Source of the DNA: Chitinophaga vietnamensis
GTDB lineage: Bacteria > Bacteroidota > Bacteroidia > Chitinophagales > Chitinophagaceae
NCBI RefSeq assembly: GCF_902167635.1
Contig: NZ_CABHMS010000002.1
Location: 62,001 to 126,000 of the forward strand
Direction: 5' to 3'
DNA length: 64,000 nt
A program made the position numbers and the translations under genes. Below, one piece after another: positions 24,911-33,481 of the stretch; positions within the stretch are counted from its first letter, which is position 1, and each line of letters opens with the position of its first letter. The notes beneath the pieces were generated by a model. That model did no database searches. It saw only the letters and a program-made list of their open reading frames with translations, and was not told the DNA's origin.

Positions 24911-25136
24911 CTCAGGATTATAATGATTGAAAGGATTAACAGGATTTTTTTTCAGGATTTATAAAGATTAAAGGAGATTGATGAGAAGATCAACAAGGGT
25001 CCAGCCCTTGAAGCGCTCAAAGCGCTTCAAGGGCTACCATCGCAAATATCTTCCCGTTAATCTTTTTTAATCTTTATAAATCCTGAAAAAAAATCCTGTT
25101 AATCCTTTCAATCATTATAATCCTGAGCTAAGACAA
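24902..25136. repeat. Very long inverted repeat (71-bp perfect arms) with nested hairpin
   Basis: Bases 24902-24972 are the exact reverse complement of 25066-25136 (71 bp). The arms contain repeated words such as GGATTAACAGGATTT and AGGATTTATAAAGATT. The 93-bp centre holds a second, independent hairpin (25003-25035). The left arm includes the last codons and stop of the DUF302 gene. As RNA it would form a very stable double-stranded rod; as DNA a cruciform. Confidence 0.9.
25003..25035. terminator. Nested CTTGAAGCGCT hairpin
   Basis: AGCCCTTGAAGCGCT (25003-25017), loop CAA, then its exact complement (25021-25035). The inner core CTTGAAGCGCT...AGCGCTTCAAG is the same as in the hairpins at 14879 and 14961, so it is a third member of that family. 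Confidence 0.75.
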
Positions 25137-25186
25137 CCTTCGCGTCAAGCAATTCATTATCTTGCGGATCAATTCTACAAAACTCT

Positions 25187-26209
25187 ATGCAATACAACAA
25201 ACTGGGTAGTACCGGCCTGATCGTGTCCAGGCTTTCCTTCGGTGCGATGACCTTCGGAAGTGATCCTTCCATTCCTTCGATTTATAAAGTAAATCAGGAT
25301 GATGCCCGGCAGATGGTAGACCGCGCGCTTGCTGCCGGTATTAATTTTTTTGATACGGCGGATGGCTATGCTAACGGGCAATCAGAAATAATGCTTGGTC
25401 AATTATTGAAAGACCGCCGTCATGATGTGGTGATCGCTACCAAAGTAGGTTTCCGCACCGGTACGCCGGTAACGCAGGCAGGCCTTTCCCGCAGGCATAT
25501 CCTCTATTCCTGCGAGCAGAGCCTCCGCCGCCTGGGTACGGATTATATCGATCTATATATCCTGCACAAAGAAGATCCTTACACTCCGCTGGAAGAATCG
25601 CTCGAAGCGCTGGATACCCTGGTACGCGCCGGAAAAGTACGCTACATCGGCTTCTCCAACTGGTCGGTATGGAAAGCCGCACTGGCATGGCAGATGCAGA
25701 AAGATAATGGCTGGGCTACTTTCTGCAGCGGACAAATGAACTATTCGCTCGTGGGCCGCGATGTGGAACACGATATCATTCCCTTCATGCAGCACAGCGG
25801 TATCTCTATGAACGTGTGGAGCCCGCTCGCCAGCGGTTTCCTGAGCGGTAAATATACCCGTGAGAACCTGAAAGATGAAAGCAACCGCCTCTCCGGCTTC
25901 GACCTGTTCCCTTTCGATAAAGAATTTGGATTCAAAGTAGTGGAGCAGCTGCGCGGTATCGCGGCAGCGCATAACGCTTCTGTAGCGCAAACTGCGCTGG
26001 CATGGCTGCTGGCAAAGCCTGTCGTATCAAGCATTATCGTAGGCGCCAGCAAAATATCACAGCTGGAAGATAACCTGAAAGCAATCGACGTAAAACTCGA
26101 TGCTGCTGAAGTGGCCGCCGTGGACGAGTTTACGAAGCCCGTAGCGCTGTACCCGCATTGGTTCAACGCCAATCTCATCGATCCGGTACACAAAGAAATA
26201 CTGCACTAA
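25187..26209 (+). CDS. Aldo/keto reductase (Kv-beta-like AKR)
   Basis: A 340-residue TIM-barrel NADPH oxidoreductase. The catalytic tetrad is visible: Asp56 and Tyr61 in FDTADGYANGQSE, Lys86 in VIATKVGFR and His127 in LYILHKEDP. The cofactor region near the end reads SSIIVGASKISQLEDNLKAI. It is of the subgroup similar to YajO and voltage-gated K-channel beta subunits. It reduces aldehydes or ketones in the cytoplasm; the substrate is not evident. It follows the long inverted repeat by 50 bp and is convergent with an FtsX permease gene, with only 6 bp between stops. Confidence 0.93.
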   Translation: MQYNKLGSTGLIVSRLSFGAMTFGSDPSIPSIYKVNQDDARQMVDRALAAGINFFDTADGYANGQSEIMLGQLLKDRRHDVVIATKVGFRTGTPVTQAGLSRRHILYSCEQSLRRLGTDYIDLYILHKEDPYTPLEESLEALDTLVRAGKVRYIGFSNWSVWKAALAWQMQKDNGWATFCSGQMNYSLVGRDVEHDIIPFMQHSGISMNVWSPLASGFLSGKYTRENLKDESNRLSGFDLFPFDKEFGFKVVEQLRGIAAAHNASVAQTALAWLLAKPVVSSIIVGASKISQLEDNLKAIDVKLDAAEVAAVDEFTKPVALYPHWFNANLIDPVHKEILH

Positions 26210-26215
26210 AACATA

Positions 26216-28612
26216 CTATTCGGTACGCAGGCTCTTCACCGGGTTGGCGAGGGCCGCGCGTACCGATTGGTAACTAACCGTGAGCAAAGCGATCATAATA
26301 CAGGTAAATCCTCCGATGGCAAACATCCACCAGCTGAGTTGTATGCGGTAAGCGAAATTGCTCAGCCACTTGTTCATCGCCCAGGCCGCTAAAGGGAAAC
26401 CCGCTATCATCGACAGTCCTACCAGTTTGATAAAATCTTTCGACAACATCGCCACAATGCCCGGTACGCTGGCGCCCAGCACTTTTCTCACCCCGATCTC
26501 ACGGATACGTTTGCGGGTAGTGAAAGTGGCGAGGCCAAATAATCCCAGGCAGGAGATGATCACAGAGAGCAGGGAGAAGATGTTGAACAGCTTACCCATT
26601 CTTTGTTCGGAAAGATATTGGCGGGAGATGTCCGCATCCAGGAAGTCGTAAGAGAAAGGCGTATCCTGGTATATCGCGCGGAAAGATTTTTGCAGGTCGC
26701 TGATCGTTTGTTGTGCCTGTGCAACGCTTGTTCTCACAACGATAAATCCTGGATTGCCATTCAAATCGCCATACTGGCCGTTTTTGAGCACCAGCGGTTC
26801 CACCTTGTATTGCAGCGGTTTGAAGTTGAAGTCCTTTAGCACACCAATGATCTCGCCATAACGTCCATTCATCGTGATATGCATGCCCAGCGCATTTTCC
26901 GGCGTTTTCCCCATTACCTTCAAGGCTGTTTCATTTACCACAAAGTTTTTCTCATCTCCCTGGAAATCTTTCGAAAAAAATCTGCCGGCCAGCAGATTCG
27001 CGCCCATCACCCGCTGGAACTGGTTATCTACCCACATCTGCGGGAAAATAGTTTGATTTTTGGGATCTTTCCCCGGCCAGGAAATGGAAGTAGTACCAGT
27101 AGAAAGGAAAGACGGCAGATGGCTGATAATACTGTAGCGGTCTGCTTCCGCTTGCTGATCCAGCAATGCATGCAGCGCTTTGGTGCGCTGTATCAGGTCG
27201 CCGCCCGTTGGCAGCGGCACGTACAAGAGCCCTTCTTTATTAAACCCGATATCACGGTGACGGATATACTGTAATTGATAATACACCACCAGGGTACTGA
27301 TCAGGATCACCACAGAGATGGTGAACTGCGCCACCACCAGGCCATTGCGGAAGAAGGCGCCGCCTGCCTGCATCATCTTCATACCTTTCAGCACTTTCAC
27401 TGGCTGGAAGGAAGAAAGGAAGATGGCCGGATAGCTGCCGGCGATGAATCCGGCGATCAGGGCGATGCCCAGTAAACCGGCCACCATCCTGATGTTCAGC
27501 AGGTGGAAAGAAATGTTTTTATCCACGATATGATTGAAAGCGGGCAACAGGCAGGCTGCCACGACTGCCGCCAGCATCATGGAGATCGTAGCGATCAGTA
27601 ATGATTCGCTGATGAATTGCCAGGCCAGTTGCGCGCGTGTAGCGCCGATCGCCTTACGCATGCCTACTTCTTTGGCTCTTTCTCCCGATAAGGCAGTGGC
27701 CAGGTTCATGAAATTGATACAGGCGATCAAAAGGATGAACACTGCTACCAGTGAAAAGATACGCACATATAGTATGTTGCCTTGTCCGGCCGGATCGAAC
27801 AGGAGATTGGATTGCAGATGTATATCAGGCAGGGCTTGCAAACTAAAGGCGCCTTCAGTAACGCCTGGCGAGTACTTGAAGCGCATGGCAGTGATCTGCT
27901 TTGAAAGATGCTCCAGCGCTGTGGGAGAGGCTTTGAACGCGTCGTTCGTCTGGAAGTAAGTATATACATCAAAATTGTTCCACCATTCGTTAGGATCGTT
28001 CTGGGCCAAATACATGGAGATCGGCAGCAGCATATCAAATTGCAGGTGGGAATTATGCGGAAGATCCTGGAGTATAGCCGTTACCGTTACATTGTTGCCC
28101 TTGTAATCATTCATTACGTTGAGCGTTTCACCCATGGCCTTATCTGCGCTGCCGAAATATTTGATCGCTGTTTTCTCTGTAAGCACGATCGTATTAGGCT
28201 GTGTGAGCGCTGCGTTGAGATCGCCGCGCAGTAGCGGGAAGTTGAACATGCGTAGCAGGTTGGAGTCGGCATAGTAGCCGTTCTTTTCGTTATAGCGGGT
28301 TACGCCGTTACCCACTACACATTCGAGGGGGGACAGACGGGTCGCCATTTTTACGCCCGGTATCTCCGCCTTGATGGCCGGCGCCATAGCGATCGGTACG
28401 TAGGCTACGTCAGTGCCGGAGAGATGTGTGATGACCCGGTAGGTATGATCCGCATGTGGATGGAAGCGGTCGTACGACGTTTCATCCTGTACCCACAAAA
28501 ATATAAGTATGCTACAGGCCATGCCGGTGGCCAGTCCGAAGATATTGAGCGCAGAGAACAATTTGTTCCTGCGGATATTGCGCCAGGCGGTTTTGATGTA
28601 GTTTTTGAGCAT
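26216..28612 (-). CDS. ABC transporter permease, double FtsX domain (MacB-like)
   Basis: A 798-residue inner-membrane protein starting MLKNYIKTAWRNIRRNKLFS, the standard opening of the Bacteroidota two-domain permeases. It has an N-terminal MacB periplasmic core domain after helix 1, three helices with SGERAKEVGMRKAIGATRAQ, a second periplasmic domain, and a final FtsX block with TRKRIREIGVRKVLGASVPG. No ATPase gene is adjacent, so it must pair with one elsewhere. Such proteins are thought to act mechanically on envelope substrates such as lipoproteins or peptides rather than as classic channels. It is a paralogue of the gene at 39304. Confidence 0.92.
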   Translation of the reverse strand: MLKNYIKTAWRNIRRNKLFSALNIFGLATGMACSILIFLWVQDETSYDRFHPHADHTYRVITHLSGTDVAYVPIAMAPAIKAEIPGVKMATRLSPLECVVGNGVTRYNEKNGYYADSNLLRMFNFPLLRGDLNAALTQPNTIVLTEKTAIKYFGSADKAMGETLNVMNDYKGNNVTVTAILQDLPHNSHLQFDMLLPISMYLAQNDPNEWWNNFDVYTYFQTNDAFKASPTALEHLSKQITAMRFKYSPGVTEGAFSLQALPDIHLQSNLLFDPAGQGNILYVRIFSLVAVFILLIACINFMNLATALSGERAKEVGMRKAIGATRAQLAWQFISESLLIATISMMLAAVVAACLLPAFNHIVDKNISFHLLNIRMVAGLLGIALIAGFIAGSYPAIFLSSFQPVKVLKGMKMMQAGGAFFRNGLVVAQFTISVVILISTLVVYYQLQYIRHRDIGFNKEGLLYVPLPTGGDLIQRTKALHALLDQQAEADRYSIISHLPSFLSTGTTSISWPGKDPKNQTIFPQMWVDNQFQRVMGANLLAGRFFSKDFQGDEKNFVVNETALKVMGKTPENALGMHITMNGRYGEIIGVLKDFNFKPLQYKVEPLVLKNGQYGDLNGNPGFIVVRTSVAQAQQTISDLQKSFRAIYQDTPFSYDFLDADISRQYLSEQRMGKLFNIFSLLSVIISCLGLFGLATFTTRKRIREIGVRKVLGASVPGIVAMLSKDFIKLVGLSMIAGFPLAAWAMNKWLSNFAYRIQLSWWMFAIGGFTCIMIALLTVSYQSVRAALANPVKSLRTE

Positions 28613-28706
28613 GATGGGAGCCTATCCAACACAATGCCGCATTAACGGCCTTTTTAGAATGAAGGAATTTATATATTATTTAAAATGATAAATTGTTCGT
28701 TTCCGG

Positions 28707-29249
28707 TCAGGCCTTGTCCGTATTTATGCGGTAGAGCACATGTGTTTTGAGGCGGTGGCCATCGGGGACGCGCGGATGTTCGAACTCGCCGGTTTTCTCC
28801 ATGCCGAGTTTGATCATCACCTGCTCCGAGCGTTTGTTGAGCATGCTGGTGAAAGAATAGATGAGCGGCAGGTGCAACACATCGCGGGCATATTGCAGGC
28901 AGCGGCGTGCGCCTTCGGTGGCGTAACCCTGGCCCCAGGCGGATCTCCGCAGGCGCCAGCCTATTTCCACACAGGGCGTGAAATCCGCTTCAAAGCTGGG
29001 ATGATTGAAACCAATGAAGCCGATGAACTGTTCATCATGCAGGGTATCTACCGCATAAAGGCCGTAACCATGCTGGTCGAAATGCGCTTTGACCCATACG
29101 AGCATCTGGGCTGTTTCTTCGAGGTTGAGCGTGGAAGAGAAAAACTCCATCACCTCGGGGTCGGCGGTGATAGCGGCGAATGGGGCGAGATCGGCATCCT
29201 GCCATTTCCTGAAGCCGAGGCGCCCGGACTGGAAGAGATAATTTTTCAT
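28707..29249 (-). CDS. GNAT family acetyltransferase (RimJ/RimL-like)
   Basis: A 180-residue acetyltransferase. It starts KNYLFQSGRLGFRKWQDADL, shows QFIGFIGFNHP, VEIGWRLRRSAWGQGYATEG (the acetyl-CoA pyrophosphate loop R-x-x-G-x-G/A as RRSAWGQGYA) and FTSMLNKRSEQVMIKLGMEKTG, the classic RimJ/RimL pattern with Asn that contacts CoA. It transfers an acetyl group to an N-terminus or amine of unknown identity. It is a single gene divergent from the DUF1801 gene. Confidence 0.92.
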   Translation of the reverse strand: MKNYLFQSGRLGFRKWQDADLAPFAAITADPEVMEFFSSTLNLEETAQMLVWVKAHFDQHGYGLYAVDTLHDEQFIGFIGFNHPSFEADFTPCVEIGWRLRRSAWGQGYATEGARRCLQYARDVLHLPLIYSFTSMLNKRSEQVMIKLGMEKTGEFEHPRVPDGHRLKTHVLYRINTDKA

Positions 29250-29423
29250 CTCACAAAGATAAAGATAACGTTAACAGATACCCCATCCGTCACAAATTAC
29301 TGTTTGATAGGAGGAACGTGCAGCGGCATAAATACACCGCGTGTTTGTCACGATCCGCCTTTATCCAAATGGAAGGAGGAAAGTAAGTTTGTATTGTTAA
29401 ATGGAGTGCTTAAAAAAAACGTT

Positions 29424-29768
29424 ATGAACAGCGAAGTTACCGAGTACATGGAGAAGTTACAGCCCTGGCAGATGAGCATCTGCAAGCCTTTGCGGCAAAT
29501 GGTATTTGACACGGTCCCGGATATAGAAGAACGCCTGCAATACGGCAAGCCTCATTACCTGCTCAATGGCCGTTATGCCTGCGTGATTAGTGCAGCGAAA
29601 GGCAAGATATCGTTCATGATCTTCAACGCCACCGAGCTGGCGGAGATCAAAGGATTCTTTACCTCCAACGCAGGCCCCGACCGGAAAACCGCCACCATCC
29701 TGCATGGCCGCCCCGTAGATTATTCGCAGCTGGCAGCGTTGCTGAAACAGGCTGTCAGTACTTTATAA
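29424..29768 (+). CDS. DUF1801 family protein
   Basis: A 114-residue protein beginning MNSEVTEYMEKLQPWQMSIC. The upstream extension of the frame to 28740 is antisense to the GNAT gene and is rejected. The pattern (LRQMVFDTVPDIEERLQYGKP, then YACVISAAKGKISFMIFNA and a final YSQLAALLKQAV) is that of DUF1801, a small alpha/beta fold whose proteins often contain an EE-x-x-x-Y-G-x-P motif as here. Function unknown. It is 21 bp upstream of a RibD-C type reductase gene, a common neighbour. Confidence 0.82.
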   Translation: MNSEVTEYMEKLQPWQMSICKPLRQMVFDTVPDIEERLQYGKPHYLLNGRYACVISAAKGKISFMIFNATELAEIKGFFTSNAGPDRKTATILHGRPVDYSQLAALLKQAVSTL

Positions 29769-29789
29769 AAAAACTTCAAATTTTTCAAA

Positions 29790-30359
29790 ATGAGAAAGCT
29801 GGTGTCATTTATGCACGTCTCCCTCGATGGATTCGTTGCCGGCCCTAAAGGCGAAATGAATTGGATAAAAATAGATGAACCCATGTTCGATATGGCCGCC
29901 GAACACACCGATGTTGCCGATACGGCCATCTATGGCCGCGTTACCTGGGAGTTGATGCACAGTTATTGGCCTACCGCCGGCGCAAAACCCAATGCCAGCC
30001 GCCACGATAAGGAACACAGCGCATGGTATAACAAGGTCGAAAAATTTGTGGCGTCACGCACGCTCAAAACAGCGCCCGATCCTACCATCTCTATCATCAG
30101 TCATGATTTTACCGATAAAGTACAGGAGATAAAAAACAGGCCTGGTGCGGAAATTATTATGTTCGGCAGTCCGGGCGCCAGCCATGCCCTCATGCGCGAA
30201 AACCTGATCGATGAATACTGGATATTTGTGAACCCCATCCTCCTCGGCGCCGGCATCCCCTTGTTCAAAGATATCAATGAAGTGATCAAACTGGACCTCA
30301 TAGAGAGCAAAGCCTTCAGCAACGGCGTGGTTTGCCTGCATTACAAAACAAGATTTTGA
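29790..30359 (+). CDS. Dihydrofolate reductase-like (RibD C-terminal domain) protein
   Basis: A 189-residue protein with the RibD_C / DHFR fold. It begins RKLVSFMHVSLDGFVAGPKG, the typical start, followed by DTAIYGRVTWELMHSYWP and EIIMFGSPGASHALMRENLI, ending with VVCLHYKTR. NADPH-binding residues of the family are in the GSPG stretch. It likely reduces a small molecule, but the natural substrate of this subgroup is not known and it is not a dihydrofolate reductase of the FolA type. Likely co-transcribed with the DUF1801 gene, and followed by a low-complexity inverted repeat. Confidence 0.88.
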   Translation: MRKLVSFMHVSLDGFVAGPKGEMNWIKIDEPMFDMAAEHTDVADTAIYGRVTWELMHSYWPTAGAKPNASRHDKEHSAWYNKVEKFVASRTLKTAPDPTISIISHDFTDKVQEIKNRPGAEIIMFGSPGASHALMRENLIDEYWIFVNPILLGAGIPLFKDINEVIKLDLIESKAFSNGVVCLHYKTRF

Positions 30360-30475
30360 TTTAGGGATTTACGGATTTATGGATTTACGGATTTGTGGCG
30401 AATCCAAAGACCGCCACAAATCCACAAATCCGTAAATCCGTAAATTCCTAAATCCGTAAATTCCTAAATCAAAAA
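30352..30475. repeat. Low-complexity inverted repeat of GGATTTACGGATTT words
   Basis: The left arm (30352-30400) is built from repeats of GGATTTAC/GGATTTAT; the right arm (30412-30475) from ATCCGTAA and ATTCCTAA. They pair with a few mismatches. The innermost stem is GATTTGTGGCG / CGCCACAAATC with an 11-base loop. It begins at the stop of the RibD-C gene and likely terminates it. The same family appears at 61735-61858. Confidence 0.8.
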
Positions 30476-30544
30476 TTCCCTAAATTTATCCCCGATTGTC
30501 AGGATACCTACCCTGCCTCATAACCATTACTCAAAATAAAACCC

Positions 30545-31318
30545 ATGAAAAACAACTTCCTTTGGAAACACCCGCTATTGCTGTTATTGGTATTATCCGG
30601 CCTTACACTGAGCAGCTGTCACAAAAACAATGACGATACCCCTGCTCCCGTATACAACAACGACCAGTTGTATGCCGCTGCTATCAAAGATGCTATGGTG
30701 GCTGATAGTTCGGAGATCACCAACACGTTATGGCCTATCTCCGATGCAGATACCCAGCTGAAATGGAAAACCATCAATGGCCAGAAATATGTGCTGATGG
30801 CCACTTTCATGCGATTCCCTTCCAGCTATCCCAGCGGCGATTCCATCACTACCACCTGGGGCGAAGCCTGGCTGTTCATCCCTGCACAAATGAAGCAGAA
30901 GCTGGCCAAAGCTTTCCAGCCAGGATCAGACACCATTATGCGCGTATGTCAGCTGCTGGGGCTTCCTCCCGTGAACCCTAAAACCAATACGCATATCGCG
31001 GAGATGTGGGTGAATGCCAGCAGGCTATATCGCCCGGCAGGCAATCCTGATATCACCACTACTACCACGGGGCCGGTATTACTTAGCACGGTGTCGCAGA
31101 GTTATGCTACCTGGTTTAATAACTATATTATTTACGCTTACTATCATACCCTGCAGAATGCGAATGATTACCACTATCCCTGGACCCGCCTGGGCTATAC
31201 GTACGACTGGGCGCCGGGATCGCAGCAGCATATTGGTCTCAGCGAATACGTGATGCAGGCTTCTTCCGGCTGCTGGGTTGAAAAAGTGAGCCGCGCGGCA
31301 GACTATTTCAAAAACTGA
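30545..31318 (+). CDS. Hypothetical lipoprotein
   Basis: A 257-residue lipoprotein (MKNNFLWKHPLLLLLVLSGL then TLSSC lipobox), followed by a polar linker HKNNDDTPAPVYNNDQ. The mature domain begins YAAAIKDAMVADSSEITNTL and includes a central WGEAWLFIPAQMKQKL with a later MWVNASRLYRPAGNPDI. It looks like a single alpha/beta domain with many Trp and Tyr. No family recognised with confidence. Its stop overlaps the end of the convergent alpha/beta hydrolase gene by 16 bases. Confidence 0.75.
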   Translation: MKNNFLWKHPLLLLLVLSGLTLSSCHKNNDDTPAPVYNNDQLYAAAIKDAMVADSSEITNTLWPISDADTQLKWKTINGQKYVLMATFMRFPSSYPSGDSITTTWGEAWLFIPAQMKQKLAKAFQPGSDTIMRVCQLLGLPPVNPKTNTHIAEMWVNASRLYRPAGNPDITTTTTGPVLLSTVSQSYATWFNNYIIYAYYHTLQNANDYHYPWTRLGYTYDWAPGSQQHIGLSEYVMQASSGCWVEKVSRAADYFKN

Positions 31319-32493
31319 TGTTGTAAAGGCCCTGAAATATACATCCCTCTTTCGTCTTCAACGGAAATGAACCACGCTGTGGCGCCAGCTGGCGGAAGAG
31401 GGATCTGTAATTGTTTTTTGTTGACCTTCACCTCCATACTTTTCCACTGCGCCGCCACTCCGGCCGTATCTGTTGTATAATGCATGTCTGATTTTAATAT
31501 AGGCGTGCCCGTAGTAATCAGGGCGCGATAATATCCGCCATGCCTGGATAGCTGGCCGATGGCCGGCAGCGGCAAGGAATCATTGACATAGCTGTTGATG
31601 AAGGCGCTGATCTCGGCATTGGCCCAGCCGTATTTGTGGCTGTGCTTCATGCCCGGCTTGATGCATTGCTGCTGATGTTTCACCAGTGCGCAGGTGCGGG
31701 CATAGCTCTCCATTTCAAAATGAGGGTCGTTGGTGCCGTTCACAAACAGCATGGGCATAGCTGCCTTGCCGATATATTGCGAAGGGTCGTATTGTGTGAG
31801 CCAGGTATGGCGTTGTGCTTCCGTAAGGGCCTTGAGTTGTGTGCGCATACGGCCGCTTTCGCCGAGGTAGCCGCAGCCATATACGGGAACGGCTGCACGA
31901 AAACGCGGGTCGAGGCCCGCTACCGTGCAGGTGATTACGCCGCCCCAGCTGATGCCGGTAAGAGCCGTACGGTTGGTATCTACCGCCGGAAAACTGCGCA
32001 GCAACTGGTGGGCGAGGAGCACGTTGGCCACCGCATGATACATCCATTGTTCTTGTAAGGGCAGTGTGACATCGAAATAAGGCGTTTCATTTCCTGGTTC
32101 TTCAAAGCCGAGTGGCAGGTGCTTGCGGTCGGGCCCATTGCCGCGGAGGTCCATCGCGATGGCGGCAAAGCCGCGCTGCGCCCACATGATGGCCCATTCT
32201 CGAAAGGCGGCGCCGCCACCGCCATGTACCAGCACGATACCGGGCAGGTGATGGTCTTTACTGGTATCGCCGCTGAGCGTGCCGGGCGTAGCGTACCAGG
32301 CAAACACTTCCTGCTGGTGGCCATGGTAGGGTAATCCCTGGTATACAAGGGCAATGGCCGAATCCTTTTGCAGTACACGGCTGGCCGGCGCACGGTATAA
32401 TGCAGGTATATCCCAGAGGGTGCCTTGCAGCGACTGTGCAAGCGCGGCATTGCTCCATGCGGTCAGCGCCAGCAGCAGGAAGAAGTTTTTCAT
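31303..32493 (-). CDS. Secreted alpha/beta hydrolase (acetyl xylan esterase/dienelactone hydrolase-like)
   Basis: A 396-residue exported protein if it starts at ATG 32493, which opens the signal MKNFFLLLALTAWSNAALAQ. The nucleophile elbow is GISWGG (Ser), preceded by LVHGGGGAAFREWAIMWAQR as oxyanion-loop region and MDLRGNGPDRKHL. AMPMLFVNGTNDPHFEM probably carries the catalytic Asp, and the His may be in GMKHSHKYGW. This arrangement fits acetyl xylan esterase or dipeptidyl-peptidase-like hydrolases. It probably removes an acyl or ester group from a carbohydrate or peptide in the periplasm. The last 16 bases overlap the lipoprotein gene on the other strand. Confidence 0.87.
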   Translation of the reverse strand: MKNFFLLLALTAWSNAALAQSLQGTLWDIPALYRAPASRVLQKDSAIALVYQGLPYHGHQQEVFAWYATPGTLSGDTSKDHHLPGIVLVHGGGGAAFREWAIMWAQRGFAAIAMDLRGNGPDRKHLPLGFEEPGNETPYFDVTLPLQEQWMYHAVANVLLAHQLLRSFPAVDTNRTALTGISWGGVITCTVAGLDPRFRAAVPVYGCGYLGESGRMRTQLKALTEAQRHTWLTQYDPSQYIGKAAMPMLFVNGTNDPHFEMESYARTCALVKHQQQCIKPGMKHSHKYGWANAEISAFINSYVNDSLPLPAIGQLSRHGGYYRALITTGTPILKSDMHYTTDTAGVAAQWKSMEVKVNKKQLQIPLPPAGATAWFISVEDERGMYISGPLQHQFLK

Positions 32494-32616
32494 CACGTTC
32501 ATATCTCCCAAGATAATACGAAATGTTAATCAGTAGTTAATCAAAGTGATCATTGTACGGCTTTAATGTGCATGCATCTGGTAAATTGTTATTTACAGGA
32601 TCAAATTGCCTGTACT

Positions 32617-33141
32617 ATGAATAAGATCATGGAGTTGATTCTCCTGAAACTGAAGAGAAACAAGCAACGGGAACAACCGCAGCGCCGCAGGGGAGCAGGC
32701 CAATGGAACAACGAGATCAACAGCTACCTGGAGAACCAGGACAAAGCAATGATCGGTGAACTGGGTAACTGTCTGCAGCGATTTACCTGTACTGTGCAAA
32801 AAGTCAAGGAAGAATTGCGGAAACAGATCATCCATTATCAGTCTACCAACACGAGAGACCGCAAGGCCTGCGTGCGCCACCTGCGCATGACCATCATCGA
32901 GCAATATGCCGCGGTAGGGCATAGCCTCAGCAACACGCCCTTCGGCAGGTATGCGCACCTGATCAAAACAGACCTGCTGATGATCATCCTGCTATTGGAA
33001 GTGCCGCAGGGGATAGATAGTCAACACCTGATGGAGATCATGGAACGGGTGTCGCAATATGAGCAGCGGCTCACCAACAGTATTACGCAGCTGCTGTATT
33101 ATTTCCGGGCATCGCTAGTGAAGGATATTGCCAGGAATTAG
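32617..33141 (+). CDS. Hypothetical protein
   Basis: A 174-residue protein if it starts at ATG 32617 (MNKIMELILLKLKRNKQREQ); an earlier ATG at 32566 would add 17 residues without clear features. It is basic at the N-terminus and otherwise all-helical (WNNEINSYLENQDKAMIGEL; QVIHYQST region; LIKTDLLMIILLLEVPQG). The central segment has a hydrophobic helix of membrane length. No domain recognised. It stands alone, directly before the second palindrome array. Codon use looks like that of its neighbours. Confidence 0.55.
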   Translation: MNKIMELILLKLKRNKQREQPQRRRGAGQWNNEINSYLENQDKAMIGELGNCLQRFTCTVQKVKEELRKQIIHYQSTNTRDRKACVRHLRMTIIEQYAAVGHSLSNTPFGRYAHLIKTDLLMIILLLEVPQGIDSQHLMEIMERVSQYEQRLTNSITQLLYYFRASLVKDIARN

Positions 33142-33159
33142 AGGCTACCCATATCGCAT

Positions 33160-33446
33160 CTACCAATATATCGCCCCTGCGGGGCGTTTGTGTTGGTGGA
33201 TAACATTGGGCTACCAATATATCGCCCCTCCCGGGCGCTTGTGTTGGTAGATAACATTGGGCTACCAATATATCGCCCCTGCGGGGCGTTTGTGTTGGTG
33301 GATGCATTGGGCTACCAATATATCGCCCCTGCGGGGCGTTTGCGTTGGTGTATACATTGGGCTACCCATATATCGCCCCAGCGGGGCGTCATATTGGTAG
33401 ATAAAACGGGTTCCCCGGATTATCGCCCCGTAGGGGCGTTATATCA
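33160..33446. repeat. Array of GC-rich palindromic units (array B)
   Basis: Units start at 33160, 33211, 33262, 33312, 33362 and 33412 (the last degenerate), with a 50-51-bp period, and a partial unit begins near 33144. Each is about 39 bp: CTACCAATATATCGCCCC ... GGGGCG...GTTGGTG/G or ATTGGTAG. Spacers of about 11-12 bp (GATAACATTGGG and similar) are themselves conserved, unlike a CRISPR array. It fills the 340-bp gap between the hypothetical gene and the Gfo/Idh gene. Confidence 0.88.
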
Positions 33447-33481
33447 CTTGAAAATGCCAATTCTCTTTTCTAAATTCAGGA

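Noticed and set aside
24902-25136. Terminal inverted repeats of an insertion sequence or MITE
   Set aside because: There is no transposase and no target-site duplication that I can see at the outer ends, and the left arm includes the native stop codon of the DUF302 gene. A MITE origin cannot be fully excluded.
28740-29423. Long N-terminal extension of the DUF1801 protein
   Set aside because: The added 228 residues are antisense to the GNAT gene and have no homology to the family.
33160-33446. Possible CRISPR array
   Set aside because: Spacers are short (11-12 bp) and conserved, units are long palindromes with paired variation, and there are no cas genes in the window.
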